Shown here one piece after another: positions 54,758 to 64,000 of a DNA stretch of 64,000 nt. Origin of the DNA: Glycine soja (Eukaryota; Streptophyta; Magnoliopsida; Fabales; Fabaceae); the NCBI RefSeq assembly GCF_004193775.1, contig NC_041016.1, forward strand, positions 34,499,640 through 34,563,639, given 5' to 3'. Position numbers and translations under genes: made by a program. Each line of letters starts with the position of its first letter. Position 1 is the stretch's first letter. Below the pieces are notes generated by a model. The model saw only the letters and a program-made list of their open reading frames with translations, ran no database searches and had not been told where the DNA came from.

Positions 54758-57700
54758 ATCCGATGACGAGTCCCCCGAAGGTACTAATACCTGGGACCCG
54801 CCTATCAACTTCGAGCAAGAAGCGAATCAAACGGAAGATGAAGGGAACGAGGATGTGAGACTTCCCCCAGAATTAGAAAGGATAGTCGCCCATGAGGACC
54901 AAGAAATGGGCCTCATCAAGAAGAAACAGAACTAGTAGACTTGGGAGTTGGCAGTGGAAAAAGGGAAGTAAAGATAGGCACAGGTATTACCGCACCTATC
55001 CGTGAAGAATTAATAATCCTGCTAAGAGACTACCAAGACATCTTTGCTTGGTCATACCAAGATATGCCCGGTTTGAGTTCTAACATTGTACAACACCGAT
55101 TACCTCTAAATCCCGAGTGTTCCTCGGCAAAGCAGAAACTGAGAAGGATGAAGCCCGAAACATCCTTGAAGATAAAAGAAGAAGTGAAGAAGCAATTTGA
55201 CGCTGGTTTTCTGGCCGTCGCTCGGTACCCAGAATGGGTTGCCAACATTGTACCGGTCCCTAAGAAGGATGGGAAAGTACGAATGTGTGTGGATTATCGG
55301 GACCTGAATCGGGCCAGTCCCAAGGACAATTTTCCTTTGCCACACATCGATATCCTCGTAGATAATACGGCCAATTTCGCTTTATTTTCCTTCATGGATG
55401 GTTTCTCCGGTTACAATCAGATAAAGATGGCGCCAGAGGATATGGAAAAGACTACCTTCGTCACCCTGTGGGGGACATTCTGTTACAAGGTGATGTCCTT
55501 TGGACTCAAGAATGCCGGGGCAACTTATCATCGGGCCATGGTAGCTTTGTTCCATGATATGATGCATCAAGAGATCGAGGTCTACGTGGAAGACATAATT
55601 GCTAAATCTAAATCCGAGGAAGAACACCTTGTCAACTTGCGGAAGTTGTTCGAAAGGCTTAAGAAATATCAATTAAGGTTGAACCCCGCCAAGTGTACCT
55701 TTGGGGTCAAATCAGGGAAATTGCTTGGTTTCATTGTAAGCCAGAAAGGGATAGAGGTAGACCCCGAAAAGGTGAAGGCTATCCTTGAGATGCCGGAACC
55801 CCGTACAGAGAGGCAAGTCCGAGGTTTCCTGGGATGCTTGAATTATATTGCCAGATTCATATCGCAGCTCACCGCCATTTGTGAGCCATTGTTCAAACTC
55901 TTACGCAAAATCCAAACTGACCGCTGGAATGAGGGTTGCCAAGAGGCTTTCGGAAGGATCAAGAAGTGCCTCATGAATCCCCCTGTGCTTATGCCACCAG
56001 TACCTGGAAGGCCTCTCATCTTGTACATGACAATCTTGGACGAGTCAATGGGGTGTATGCTGGGGCAACATGACGAATCCGGAAAGAAAGAGCGCGCTGT
56101 TTACTACCTAAGTAAGAAGTTCACGACCTGTGAAATGAATTACTCCTTGCTCGAAAGAACGTGTTGTGCTTTAGTATGGGCATCCCATCGCCTAAGGCAG
56201 TACATGCTGAGCCATACTACCTGGTTGATATCCAAGATGGACCCGGTTAAGTACATCTTTGAGAAGCCAGCTCTCACGGGACGAATCGCCCGGTGGCAAG
56301 TCCTGCTATCCGAGTTTGATATAGTTTACGTCACCCAAAAGGTGATAAAAGGAAGCGCCTTAGCAAATTATTTGGCTCAGCAGCCTCTTAACGACTATCA
56401 GCCCATGCATCCCGAATTCCCGGATGAGGACATCATGGCCTTGTTTGAGGAAAAATTGGATGAAGATCGGGGCAAATGGACTGTATGGTTTGACGAAGCG
56501 TCGAATGTTCTAGGCCATGGCGTTGGAGCAGTATTGGTCTCTCCGGACAATCAATGCGTACCTTTCACAGCCAGGTTAGGATTCGACTGCACCAACAACA
56601 TGGCCGAATATGAAGCATGTGCCCTGGCCGTCCAGGCAGTGATTGACTCCAATGTCAAACTACTCAAGGTATACGGCGACTCAGCGTTGGTAATCCATCA
56701 GCTGAGAGGGGAATGGGAAACTAGAGATCCCAAGCTGATACCCTACAAAGCCTATATCAACCAATTGGCTAAAACCTTTGATGAGATCTCTTTCCATCAT
56801 GTTCCCCGCGAGGAAAATCAAATGGCAGATGCGCTTGCTACTTTGGCGTCTATGTTCCAGCTAACGCCACACGGAGACCTACCATACATTGAATTTTGGT
56901 GTCGTGGCAAACCCGCGCATTGTTGCCAAGTAGAAGAGGAACGGGACGGTAAGCCTTGGTATTTCGACATCAAGCGATATGTCGTAAGCAAAGAATACCC
57001 GCCAGAGATTGCCGACACTGATAAGAGGACATTGAGAAGATTGGTGGCCGACTTCTTCATGAGCGGAAGCATACTGTATAAGAGAAACCACGACATGACG
57101 CTCCTGCGGTGCGTGGATGCCAAGGAGGCGAATCACATGATCGAGGAAGTCCATGAGGGCTCGTTTGGAACGCACGCCAACGGGCATGCTATGGCCAGAA
57201 AGATCCTAAGAGCAGGTTATTACTGGCTTACCATGGAAAGTGATTGTTGTGTCCATGTAAGGAAATGCCACAAATGTCAAGCGTTCGCAGACAATGTCAA
57301 TGCTCCACCGCATCCTCTGAATGTCATGTCCGCCCCTTGGCCTTTCTCCATGTGGGGGATAGATGTCATTGGGGCCATTGAGCCCAAGGCCTCAAATGGT
57401 CATCGCTTCATCCTCGTAGCGATAGATTATTTTACCAAGTGGGTCGAGGCGGCCTCCTACACCAATGTCACGAGGGGTGTGGTGGTCAGGTTCATTAAGA
57501 AAGAGATCATCTGCCGATATGGTTTGCCAAGGAAGATTATCACGGACAACGGCACCAACCTGAATAACAAGATGATGGGGGAAATGTGCGAGGAGTTTAA
57601 AATCCAGCATCACAATTCCACGCCCTACCGGCCAAAGATGAATGGAGCCGTGGAAGCGGCCAATAAAAATATCAAAAAGATTATCCAAAAGATGACCGTG

Positions 57701-58204
57701 TCGTACAGAGATTGGCACGAGATGCTCCCATTCGCGTTACACGGTTACCGAACTTCAGTGCGAACGTCAACTGGGGCAACGCCGTTTTCATTGGTATATG
57801 GGATGGAGGTTGTGTTACCGTTTGAGGTAGAAGTCCCGTCATTAAGGATCTTGGCAGAATCCGGATTAAAGGAATCAGAGTGGGCTCAAACGCGCTATGA
57901 CCAGCTCAACCTTATTGAGGGTAAGCGCTTAACGGCCATGAGTCATGGGCGCTTGTACCAGCAAAGAATGAAGAGTGCATTCGACAAAAAGGTACGCTTG
58001 CGCAAGTTCCATAAGGGAGACCTTGTGCTAAAGAAAATGTCCCATGCTGTCAAGGACAATCGAGGAAAATTGGCCCCAAACTACGAAGGGCCTTTTGTTG
58101 TGAAGAGGGCTTTTTCCGGAGGAGCCCTGATGCTTACCAACATGGATGGCGAAGAGCTACCTTCACCCGTGAATTCTGATGTCGTCAAGCGATATTATGC
58201 TTAG
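54758..58204 (+). CDS. RT-RNase H-integrase polyprotein (element F)
   Basis: After the acceptor an acidic frame runs to about 54910, where one missing base shifts it; from there the frame is open to 58204. RT: PVPKKDGKVRMCVDYRDLN, FMDGFSGYNQIKMAPED, then YVED (55583-55594) where YVDD is expected. RNase H has its acidic residues in WFDEASN, MAEYEA, YGDSAL and MADALA. Integrase has the HHCC zinc region (about 57150-57290) and D, D-35-E catalytic residues at codons 57362, 57545 and 57653. The order RT-RH-INT is Ty3/gypsy. The C-terminus has GPFVVKRAFSGGALML. The frameshift and D-to-E change probably make the copy inactive. Confidence 0.92.
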
Positions 58205-59100
58205 AATCTGGGGCAATTAAGGATGTCGCTGCATGTTCTTTATCTTTATGTGTTTTCTGGATTTCCCCAGGGATTCCCCGTCTACTGTATCTCTCGTTAC
58301 AATCTTTTAAAGAAATGAACGTGGATCCGAGGTTTTAGTCCTCACGTTGGTTTCAAACCTTGCGTTAATTTGTGATCACCTGAGCCCTTCCGCTCAGTTC
58401 ATGGGATGCCCCAAGCGCTTAATTAAAATTGAACCTAAACCAACTTTCACTAAAATTTGCTGCGTTTGAAAACATTCATGCATACGCATACGCATGCATA
58501 TTGTTGTGGTAAAACAGGGGCAGGATCATCTTGAGCTACCTTCTGGGGTAGAGACAAAACATGAACAGCAGAAACCAATCAAGGTAAGACAACGACGCGG
58601 TCAAGATTGGCCACACCTGGTTGTTTCTTACTTGCAGGTACATAGGGACGGATGCGAGTGGGGGTGGGGTCACGACCGACCGATCGTTGCCCCTTCTCTG
58701 CGCTAAACAAGCAGAGAACGTCGCTGCAAGGCAGCCCAGTATCCTTTGTATTCGCAGTTTTCTTTTACTATTTGTTTGTTTTAAAATAAGTAATCGACGC
58801 CTTATTCTAACTTAAGTAAGTTCAAGTTAGGCGAGACGCTAACCCATGAAAAAGGAAGGGACATGGTTAATGTTCCCCTCAAAAAAAAAAAAAAAAAAAA
58901 AGCAGGTTAGCTCGCCTGGGCGAGCAACCCCTGCACCAAAATATAAAAAACGAAGAAAGGGGGACGTTTTTGCATTCAAAAACTTCTTTTCCCCCCATTC
59001 AAAAGCCATACCCACAGAATTTACGAGTTTGCAGCCCTAGGATCTCTACTTTTCGCATTTTTCGATTCCGTTTTACGCTTTTATTCATCACCAACAAGAA
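58205..59100 (+). other. Spacer before the third ORF (element F)
   Basis: Non-coding. It contains a GCTCGCCTGGGCGAGC palindrome (58910-58925) that also occurs in the LTR, an A21 run (58881-58901), CATACGCATACGCATGCAT near 58480, and a pyrimidine-AG stretch (TTTCTTACTTGCAG, to 58638). It is the place of the GCGCTAAGC spacer in the Athila element. Confidence 0.7.
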
Positions 59101-60351
59101 ATGGCCCCGAGGAAGCTTGCCTCAAAGAGGTCCAGGAAGGATAAGGCGGCCGAAGGAACTAGTTCCGTTCCTGAGTATGACAGTCACCGCTTTAGGAGCG
59201 CTGTACACCAGCAGCGCTTCGAAGCCATCAAGGGATGGTCATTTCTCCGGGAGCGACGCGTCTAGCTCAGGGACGATGAGTATACCGATTTCCAGGAAGA
59301 AATAGGTCGTCGGCGATGGGCATCACTGGTTACCCCCATGGCCAAGTTCGATCCAGAAATAGTCCTTGAATTTTATGCCAATGCTTGGCCAACAGAGGAG
59401 GGCGTGCGTGACATGAGGTCCTGGGTGAGGGGTCAGTGGATCCCGTTTGATGCAGATGCTATCGGCCAGCTCCTAGGATATCCGTTAGTGCTGGAAGAGG
59501 GCCAGGAGTGCGAGTATGGCCAGAGGAGGAACCGGTCTGATGGGTTCGATGAGGAGGCCATCGCCCAGTTGCTATGTATACCGGGGCAAGATTTTGCCCG
59601 GACTGCTGCCGGAAGACGGGTGCGGATCATGCGCACCAATATGACCACCCTGACTCAGATATGGATGACTTTGCTGCTCAGCAACATCCTGCCCACCGAT
59701 CATAATTCCGACCTCCCTCTACCAAAGTGTCAGCTGGTGTACGCCATCCTGACGCGGATGAGTATCCATGTGGCTCAGTTAATCGCTGATGCCATCTATA
59801 TTTTTGCAGGTATGGCGCCTACCAGGCACCCTTTGGATCCAGATAAGTCCAACAGGGCCCTGGGATTTCCCGCACTGATCACAGGACTCTGCCAGTCGTT
59901 TGGAGTCCCCGTTGCACCTACCAAGGTAATTCGGCCGCCCATCACCCGGGCTTTTATTGAGAAGTATTGTACCCAGAGACAGGCTCAGGGTGATGCTCCA
60001 CAGGCCGCAGGCGCGCCACCACCACCTCATCAGGCTGGCCAGGCTGGGTCATTTGACATGGGGCAGTATTTACGGCATTTGGTACGCCAACAGGCGGCCA
60101 ACCACCGGGCACATGTACAGACCCATGATTGTCTGTACCAGATGAGCCTCAGCATGCAGAGCCAGGGCTTCGCTGCTTTTTCATGCCCTACTCCAGACCA
60201 GTTCAGGGCAGAGGTCACATGGCCCGGAGATTGGCCCGAGGCCCAAGCAGGAGAGGCGCCCCCAGAAGCTCCCGGTGATGGCGAGGAGGCCCACGAGGAC
60301 GAGGAGATGGCCGATTTGCTTGACTTCTTGGGAGGGAGTGGAGCTACATGA
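59101..60351 (+). pseudogene. Third ORF ('plant transposon protein' type, element F)
   Basis: Starts at ATG 59101 with a basic N-terminus (MAPRKLASKRSRKDK), preferred over ATG 59338 because the upstream codons match the Athila ORF at 9504 (basic patch, RRRW, FYAN). It is broken once by TAG at 59263-59265, a likely CAG change. Conserved core: LEFYANAWPTEEGV, WIPFDADAIGQLLGYPL, LLCIPGQDF, RTNMTTLTQIWMTLLLSN, NRALGFPALITGLC and RAFIEKY. The tail is Gln/His-rich then acidic (EAHEDEEMADLLDFLGG). No signal peptide or transmembrane helix is seen. It belongs to the family labelled putative plant transposon protein. Function unknown. Confidence 0.82.
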
Positions 60352-61953
60352 CTGGGAGATCCCCAGATTCATGTTTTCTTTCATATTTCTTTTATCATTT
60401 TTATGTTATGTTATTTTTTTTTACTTGAGAGACTAATGTTTGCTTTTGTTGTTTCGATTGTCATTTGTACAGCGCATGCATTTTTGTTTGGATTGTTGCG
60501 TTAGTGTTTATATTATTATTATCAATGATGTTTGAAATTCTGGAACCGTGTAGAGTTTTTTCGTTTAGGAACATCGTCCAAAAAAATAAAACAAACAAAA
60601 ATCATGATAAAAATAATAAAAAAAAAGGGAAAGAGAGATCAAGTAAGGAGAAAAAGAAGGAAAATAGAAGATAAAGAACCAACATGTTTTTGAAAGAGAT
60701 GATTTCCGATTTTTGATTGAAAGGAAAATTCGCCGATCATAGCTAGTTTTTGAAAAAAATGTGTGTACACCCGAAGAGTGAACGCTGTGAAATTTCCCCG
60801 GACGCCCAAAATGGACTCGGATGAATGCACAAATGGATAAAAGAACATATTTTGGAAACATTGGGTTGACAAAAATAGAGGAAATGAATCTTGATCCCTA
60901 GCATCACATGACCATAAAAATTTGACACTTGAGTGTCCACATAGGTGCATACATGACCAGTTTTGCATAAAGTTTCCAAATCATCATTTTTGCATTTGTG
61001 TCATGGAAATAATGTGGGGCATCCCTTTTTATCCTTGAACCAAACCAAACCCTGACATGTATCATGTCTAGCCATTCTACGAGCCTTGAGCCAAAATCCT
61101 AACTCACCATAAACCTTGACCCGGGGTGAGAATGTCAATCCTTACCCTCGGAAGCAAAAAAGAAGAGAAGGAAAATTTCCAATCAAAGAAAAAAAAGAGG
61201 AAAGGAAATTTCCAATCAAAGAGTGGGATAAAGCGAAAAGAAAAGAAAGAAAATTCCCAACCAAAGAATGTGAGAAAGTAAAAGGAAGGAAAGAAAGCTC
61301 CTGATCAAGGATCGAAAGAAATCAGAAGAAATGTGCAGAAAGGTCTTTGGACCAGACAATATCTGAACAGTACAGAATTGTCACCAAATAAACAAAAAAG
61401 GAAAGGAAACCACGACCTGAAAGTGGTCTTCTCCCTTTGATTACCAACCAAAATCCTGTGCGTCGGTGACTTGTTCGCCTCGCGCAAAACAAAAACAGAA
61501 AAGGAAAAGGCCAAAAACACACAAAAGCCGAAAAACCCACCAAAAGAACCCATTCCCATGGGAAGTCCTATTGATCCATGATCACGCATGTAATTTTTGA
61601 TTTGATAGGAAATAATTTGCAAAGTCAAGTCATGACATATCTATGGTTCGGAATTAGGATGAATCACTTACCTGTGCGAGATTGATACACTTTGAGTGAT
61701 TTTCTTCTATTTTTGTCGAACCCGGTGTTTCCTCTAAATGGTCATTTAGAAACGAAATGCTAAACATCCAAAATCTCATTTGTGGTTATGAGAAAATTTC
61801 ATCAGCAGATTCTCCTTCCCCGGTAGACACATTATTTTTTGTCCGAAAAGCATATGTTGATCTGATTAGTTGGAAGTTTTATCTCTTTACTAAAGCACGT
61901 TCGCATTTTAGCGAAGAAAACATCGAGACTATTTCTAGTCTCACAAGTTATCC
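60352..61953 (+). other. F 3' UTR, proximal part
   Basis: Purine-rich non-coding sequence that matches T1's 3' UTR units (from 35951 and 37490). It includes A- and AG-rich runs at 60570-60670 and 61140-61330. No gene is seen on either strand; long minus-strand frames are F/S/L-rich shadows of purine runs. Confidence 0.75.
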
Positions 61954-62020
61954 AGAACTACGTAGGTCTGAGTTCCTCATTGGAGGATACGTAGGAGCAG
62001 GAGCCTCGCTTTTGTCGACC
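61954..62020 (+). other. Two-hairpin TACGTAGG module, 3' UTR copy 1
   Basis: ACTACGTAGGTCTGAG, hairpin CCTC-ATTG-GAGG, second TACGTAGGAG, then hairpin CAGGAGC/GCTTTTG closed with two G-U pairs, then GTCGACC. It matches the LTR module at 47634 and the T1 copies at 28093 and 37333. Confidence 0.8.
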
Positions 62021-62049
62021 GCACCGCTTTTTGTTACCATGACCCAAAA

Positions 62050-63205
62050 GCTGGTAGCCCGCGGAGACACCTTACGGTTATCCGCACCTCGTCATCCAGT
62101 GACCCCAAGTGTGATTGACGAGCGGAGGCCAATGTGGTCATCTGCGCCCTTTCCGGAGGTGTCAGCATTTTCCGGTGGAGACTTTTTCAAGTCTCACAAG
62201 TTATCTAGAACTATGTGGGTCTGAGTTCCTCATTGAGGATACGTAGGAGCAAGAGCCTTGCTTTTGTCGGCCGCCCCACAATCTCTGTCATACTGACCCT
62301 GAGGTCATGTGACATGCGGAGACAAATTATGGTCATTCCGCACACCTTTTTGCCATTCAGACACAGTTGTGTCCGATGGCACGCAGAGACAAATTATGGT
62401 CATTCTGGGCCCTTTTGTCATCCAGAGGTGGCGGGCCCGATGACATGTGGAGACAAATTATGGTCATTCCGCACACCTTTTTGCCATTCAGACACAGCTG
62501 TATCCGATGGCACGCAGAGACAAATTATGGTCATTCTGCGCCCTTTTGTCACCCAGAGGCGGCGGGCCCGATGACATGCGATGACAAATTATGGTCATTC
62601 CGCACACCGTTTTGCCATTCAGACACAGTTGTGTCCGATGGCACGCAGAGACAAATTATGGTCATTCTGCGCCCTTTTGTCATCCAGAGGCGGCGGGCCC
62701 GATGACATGCGGAGACAAATTGTGGTCATTCCGCACACCTTTTTGCCATTCAGGCACAGTTGTGTCCGATGGCACGCAGAGACAAATTATGGTCATTCTG
62801 CGCCCTTTTGTCATCCAAAGGCGGCGGGCTCGATGACATGCGGAGACAAATTATGGTCATTCCGCACACCTTTTTGCCATTCAGACACAGTTGTGTCCGA
62901 TGGCACGCACAGACAAATTATGGTCATTCTGCGCCCTTCGTCAGTTGCGGTCGACAAGCCCGTTGACACACGGAGATTTACGTCATCTTCCGCGCTCACA
63001 AGATCTGTCATACTGACATTTGAGTCACGCTGACGGGCGGAAATACCCAAGTGGTTATTCGTATAAACATTCTTTTGCTATCTGTAAGACAGAACGCTTG
63101 ATAGCATGCAGAGACTGACATCGTCTTCTGCACCTTTTGTTCCCCCGGGGACATCAAGTCATTTACATGCGGAGGTATTTTATGGTCACCCGCGACTCTC
63201 GTCAA
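62050..63205 (+). repeat. F 3' UTR stem-loop array
   Basis: A series of about 15 stem-loops of the form GCRGA, a loop of about 16 nt often containing TGGTCAT, then TCYGC. The regular core (62308-62940) is a 131-bp tandem repeat: the CATTCCGCACACC point recurs at 62334, 62465, 62596, 62727 and 62858, exactly 131 bp apart. Each unit holds two half-units with stems TGCGGA/TCCGCA and CGCAGA/TCTGCG. Diverged single members lie on both sides (62058, 62120, 62970, 63110, 63165). The array sits directly before the PPT. Confidence 0.9.
62205..62272 (+). other. Two-hairpin TACGTAGG module, 3' UTR copy 2
   Basis: As copy 1 but the first box is decayed (CTATGTGGGTC). Hairpins CCTCA/TGAGG and CAAGAGC/GCTTTTG are kept. 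Confidence 0.75.
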
Positions 63206-63261
63206 CCGAGAGGAACGAAATTAGTGTCTTATCTTTACTTCCCTTTTATCTCCAATAAAAG

Positions 63262-63280
63262 ACAAGTAAAAAGGGGCAAC
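63262..63280 (+). promoter_or_regulatory. Polypurine tract (F)
   Basis: AGTAAAAAGGGGCAAC directly precedes the 3' LTR; it is the plus-strand priming site. Confidence 0.85.
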
Positions 63281-64000
63281 TGTCATGCCCTAATTTCGTC
63301 CGGGGACCTTTGCTAGATGACATGCAACTTTTGTTTGGTCCTTGTGAGGTGCTTGGCACCCATCATTAGGCAATTTGTGAAATTCCGGGACATGCCGGAA
63401 AACAAAAGAAAATATTGATGCACAATCCGTAAGGTTCTGTGACACACCGGAAATCAAATGGAAGCATTGTTGCACAATTAGTGAGGTTTCGTAACATTCC
63501 GTAAGTCAAAAAAAGGGGATGATTATGTAATCCGCAAGGTTCCGTAACATTACGGAAAGAAAACAAGTATCGTTACGAAATTCGTAAGTTTCCGTAACTT
63601 TACAAAAAAAGAATCACCAAAAAAGGCAGGGGGTGTACTTAGTAAAAATGGGGGTGCAAATAGCAACCAGGCCCACTTGGGCCCTCCAGAAGATTCCTCC
63701 AGAAGGCTGTTGCTTCTGGAGGAAGCAACCCTGGGTGGCAAGCTTCTCCCCCAATTTTCTATAAATAGGGAGAGAAGTGAAGTAGAAAAGGGTTCAGCCC
63801 CTTAGGCACTTCTCTCTCTTTCGAATTTGCTTAGGAAAATTGTTTCCGTGAAGAAAATCCAAGCCAAGGCGCTTCCGTAACGTTTCCGCGAGTGATTTCG
63901 CGAAGGTTTTCGAACGTTCTTCGACGTTCTTCATTCGTTCTTCATCATTCTTCAGTCTTCAACGGGTAAGTACCTCAAACCAAGCTTTTCGATTCATTCT
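63281..64000 (+). repeat. F 3' LTR, first 720 bp
   Basis: Begins TGTCATGCCC and matches the 5' LTR with about 15 substitutions and a ~17-bp deletion that removes the GCTCGCC palindrome. TATA box at 63760. It continues past the window. Confidence 0.93.

Larger units (their letters stand above)
46349..64000 (+). mobile_element. Tat/Ogre-type LTR retrotransposon F (runs off the window)
   Basis: The largest and best preserved element: LTR, PBS, ORF1, gag, protease plus G-patch, intron, RT-RNaseH-integrase, third ORF, structured 3' UTR, PPT and the start of the 3' LTR. With a full 3' LTR it would span about 18.6 kb. ORF1 ahead of gag and an intron between protease and RT are the recognised Ogre traits. 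The compared ~720 bp of the two LTRs differ at about 2 percent by eye, so insertion is recent. It landed in the E2 LTR 20 bp from element E. Soybean GmOgre-like families are the natural comparison. Confidence 0.92.

Noticed and set aside
59338..60351. ATG 59338 as the true start of the third ORF
   Set aside because: Codons upstream to ATG 59101 are in the same frame apart from one TAG and match the N-terminal region of the Athila third ORF.
62308..62940. CRISPR-like array of spaced repeats
   Set aside because: Plant context, and the spacers between repeats are themselves repeated; a tandem repeat inside a retroelement UTR explains it.
62215..63033. Several long plus-strand frames through the 131-bp repeats (repeated REDKLWSF / NYGHS-type peptides)
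   Set aside because: 131 is not a multiple of three, so the same sequence is read in all three frames in turn. The frames exist because the unit lacks stops, not because a protein is encoded.
1..64000. tRNA or rRNA genes
   Set aside because: tRNA-like strings are only the primer sites of the LTR elements; no cloverleaf or rRNA segment was recognised by reading. A tRNAscan run would settle this.

Overview
This is repeat-rich plant DNA with no intact host gene. The retroelement lineages (Athila-type and Tat/Ogre-type Ty3/gypsy elements with long untranslated regions) point to a legume, most likely soybean pericentromeric heterochromatin. That assignment is inference from family resemblance; nothing in the window proves the species.

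Layout. 1-1571 is old sequence: a receptor-kinase scrap, a cluster of inverted repeats that looks like the end of a CACTA-type transposon, and a possible LTR stub. 1572-20917 is an Athila-type element (A) with gag-protease and a third ORF but no RT, RNase H or integrase. Inside its third ORF sits a minus-strand, non-autonomous gypsy element (B, 10250-17470), which itself carries a solo LTR (14050-15737, TSD TTATG). 20918-26804 is the left part of a Tat/Ogre-type element (C: ORF1, gag, start of protease), with a solo LTR in ORF1 (21527-22691, TSD GCAAG). C is cut at 26804 by a second Tat-type element (T1, 26805-40533) that has an LTR of the same family as F, a decayed gag, no pol, a scrambled third ORF and a long repeat-filled 3' UTR; it also carries a solo LTR (32238-33244, TSD TAGGA). 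At 40534 an LTR of the B/E family (E2) begins. It is interrupted by a complete minus-strand element E (40995-46328, TSD GTAGC) and, 20 bp further on, by the large Tat/Ogre element F (46349 to beyond 64000).

F is the best preserved element. It has a 5' LTR, PBS, ORF1 (two stops), gag (one stop), protease with G-patch, a 181-nt intron, RT-RNaseH-integrase in one long frame, a third ORF (one stop), a structured 3' UTR, a PPT and the first 720 bp of the 3' LTR. It is probably not autonomous now: the RT active site reads YVED and each of the other reading frames carries at least one break. B and E are two copies of one defective family whose single 569-570-codon ORF (Gag plus a catalytically dead RT remnant) is open in both.

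Most worth following up are RNA-structure signals in the non-coding parts of the Tat elements: phased stem-loop arrays in the 3' UTRs of F and T1 whose stems change in a compensating way between units, and a two-hairpin module found both inside the LTR and in the 3' UTR. A similar pair of hairpins lies just before the Athila PPT. A third ORF shared by the Athila and Tat elements has a basic N-terminus and no visible signal peptide, which argues against an envelope role.
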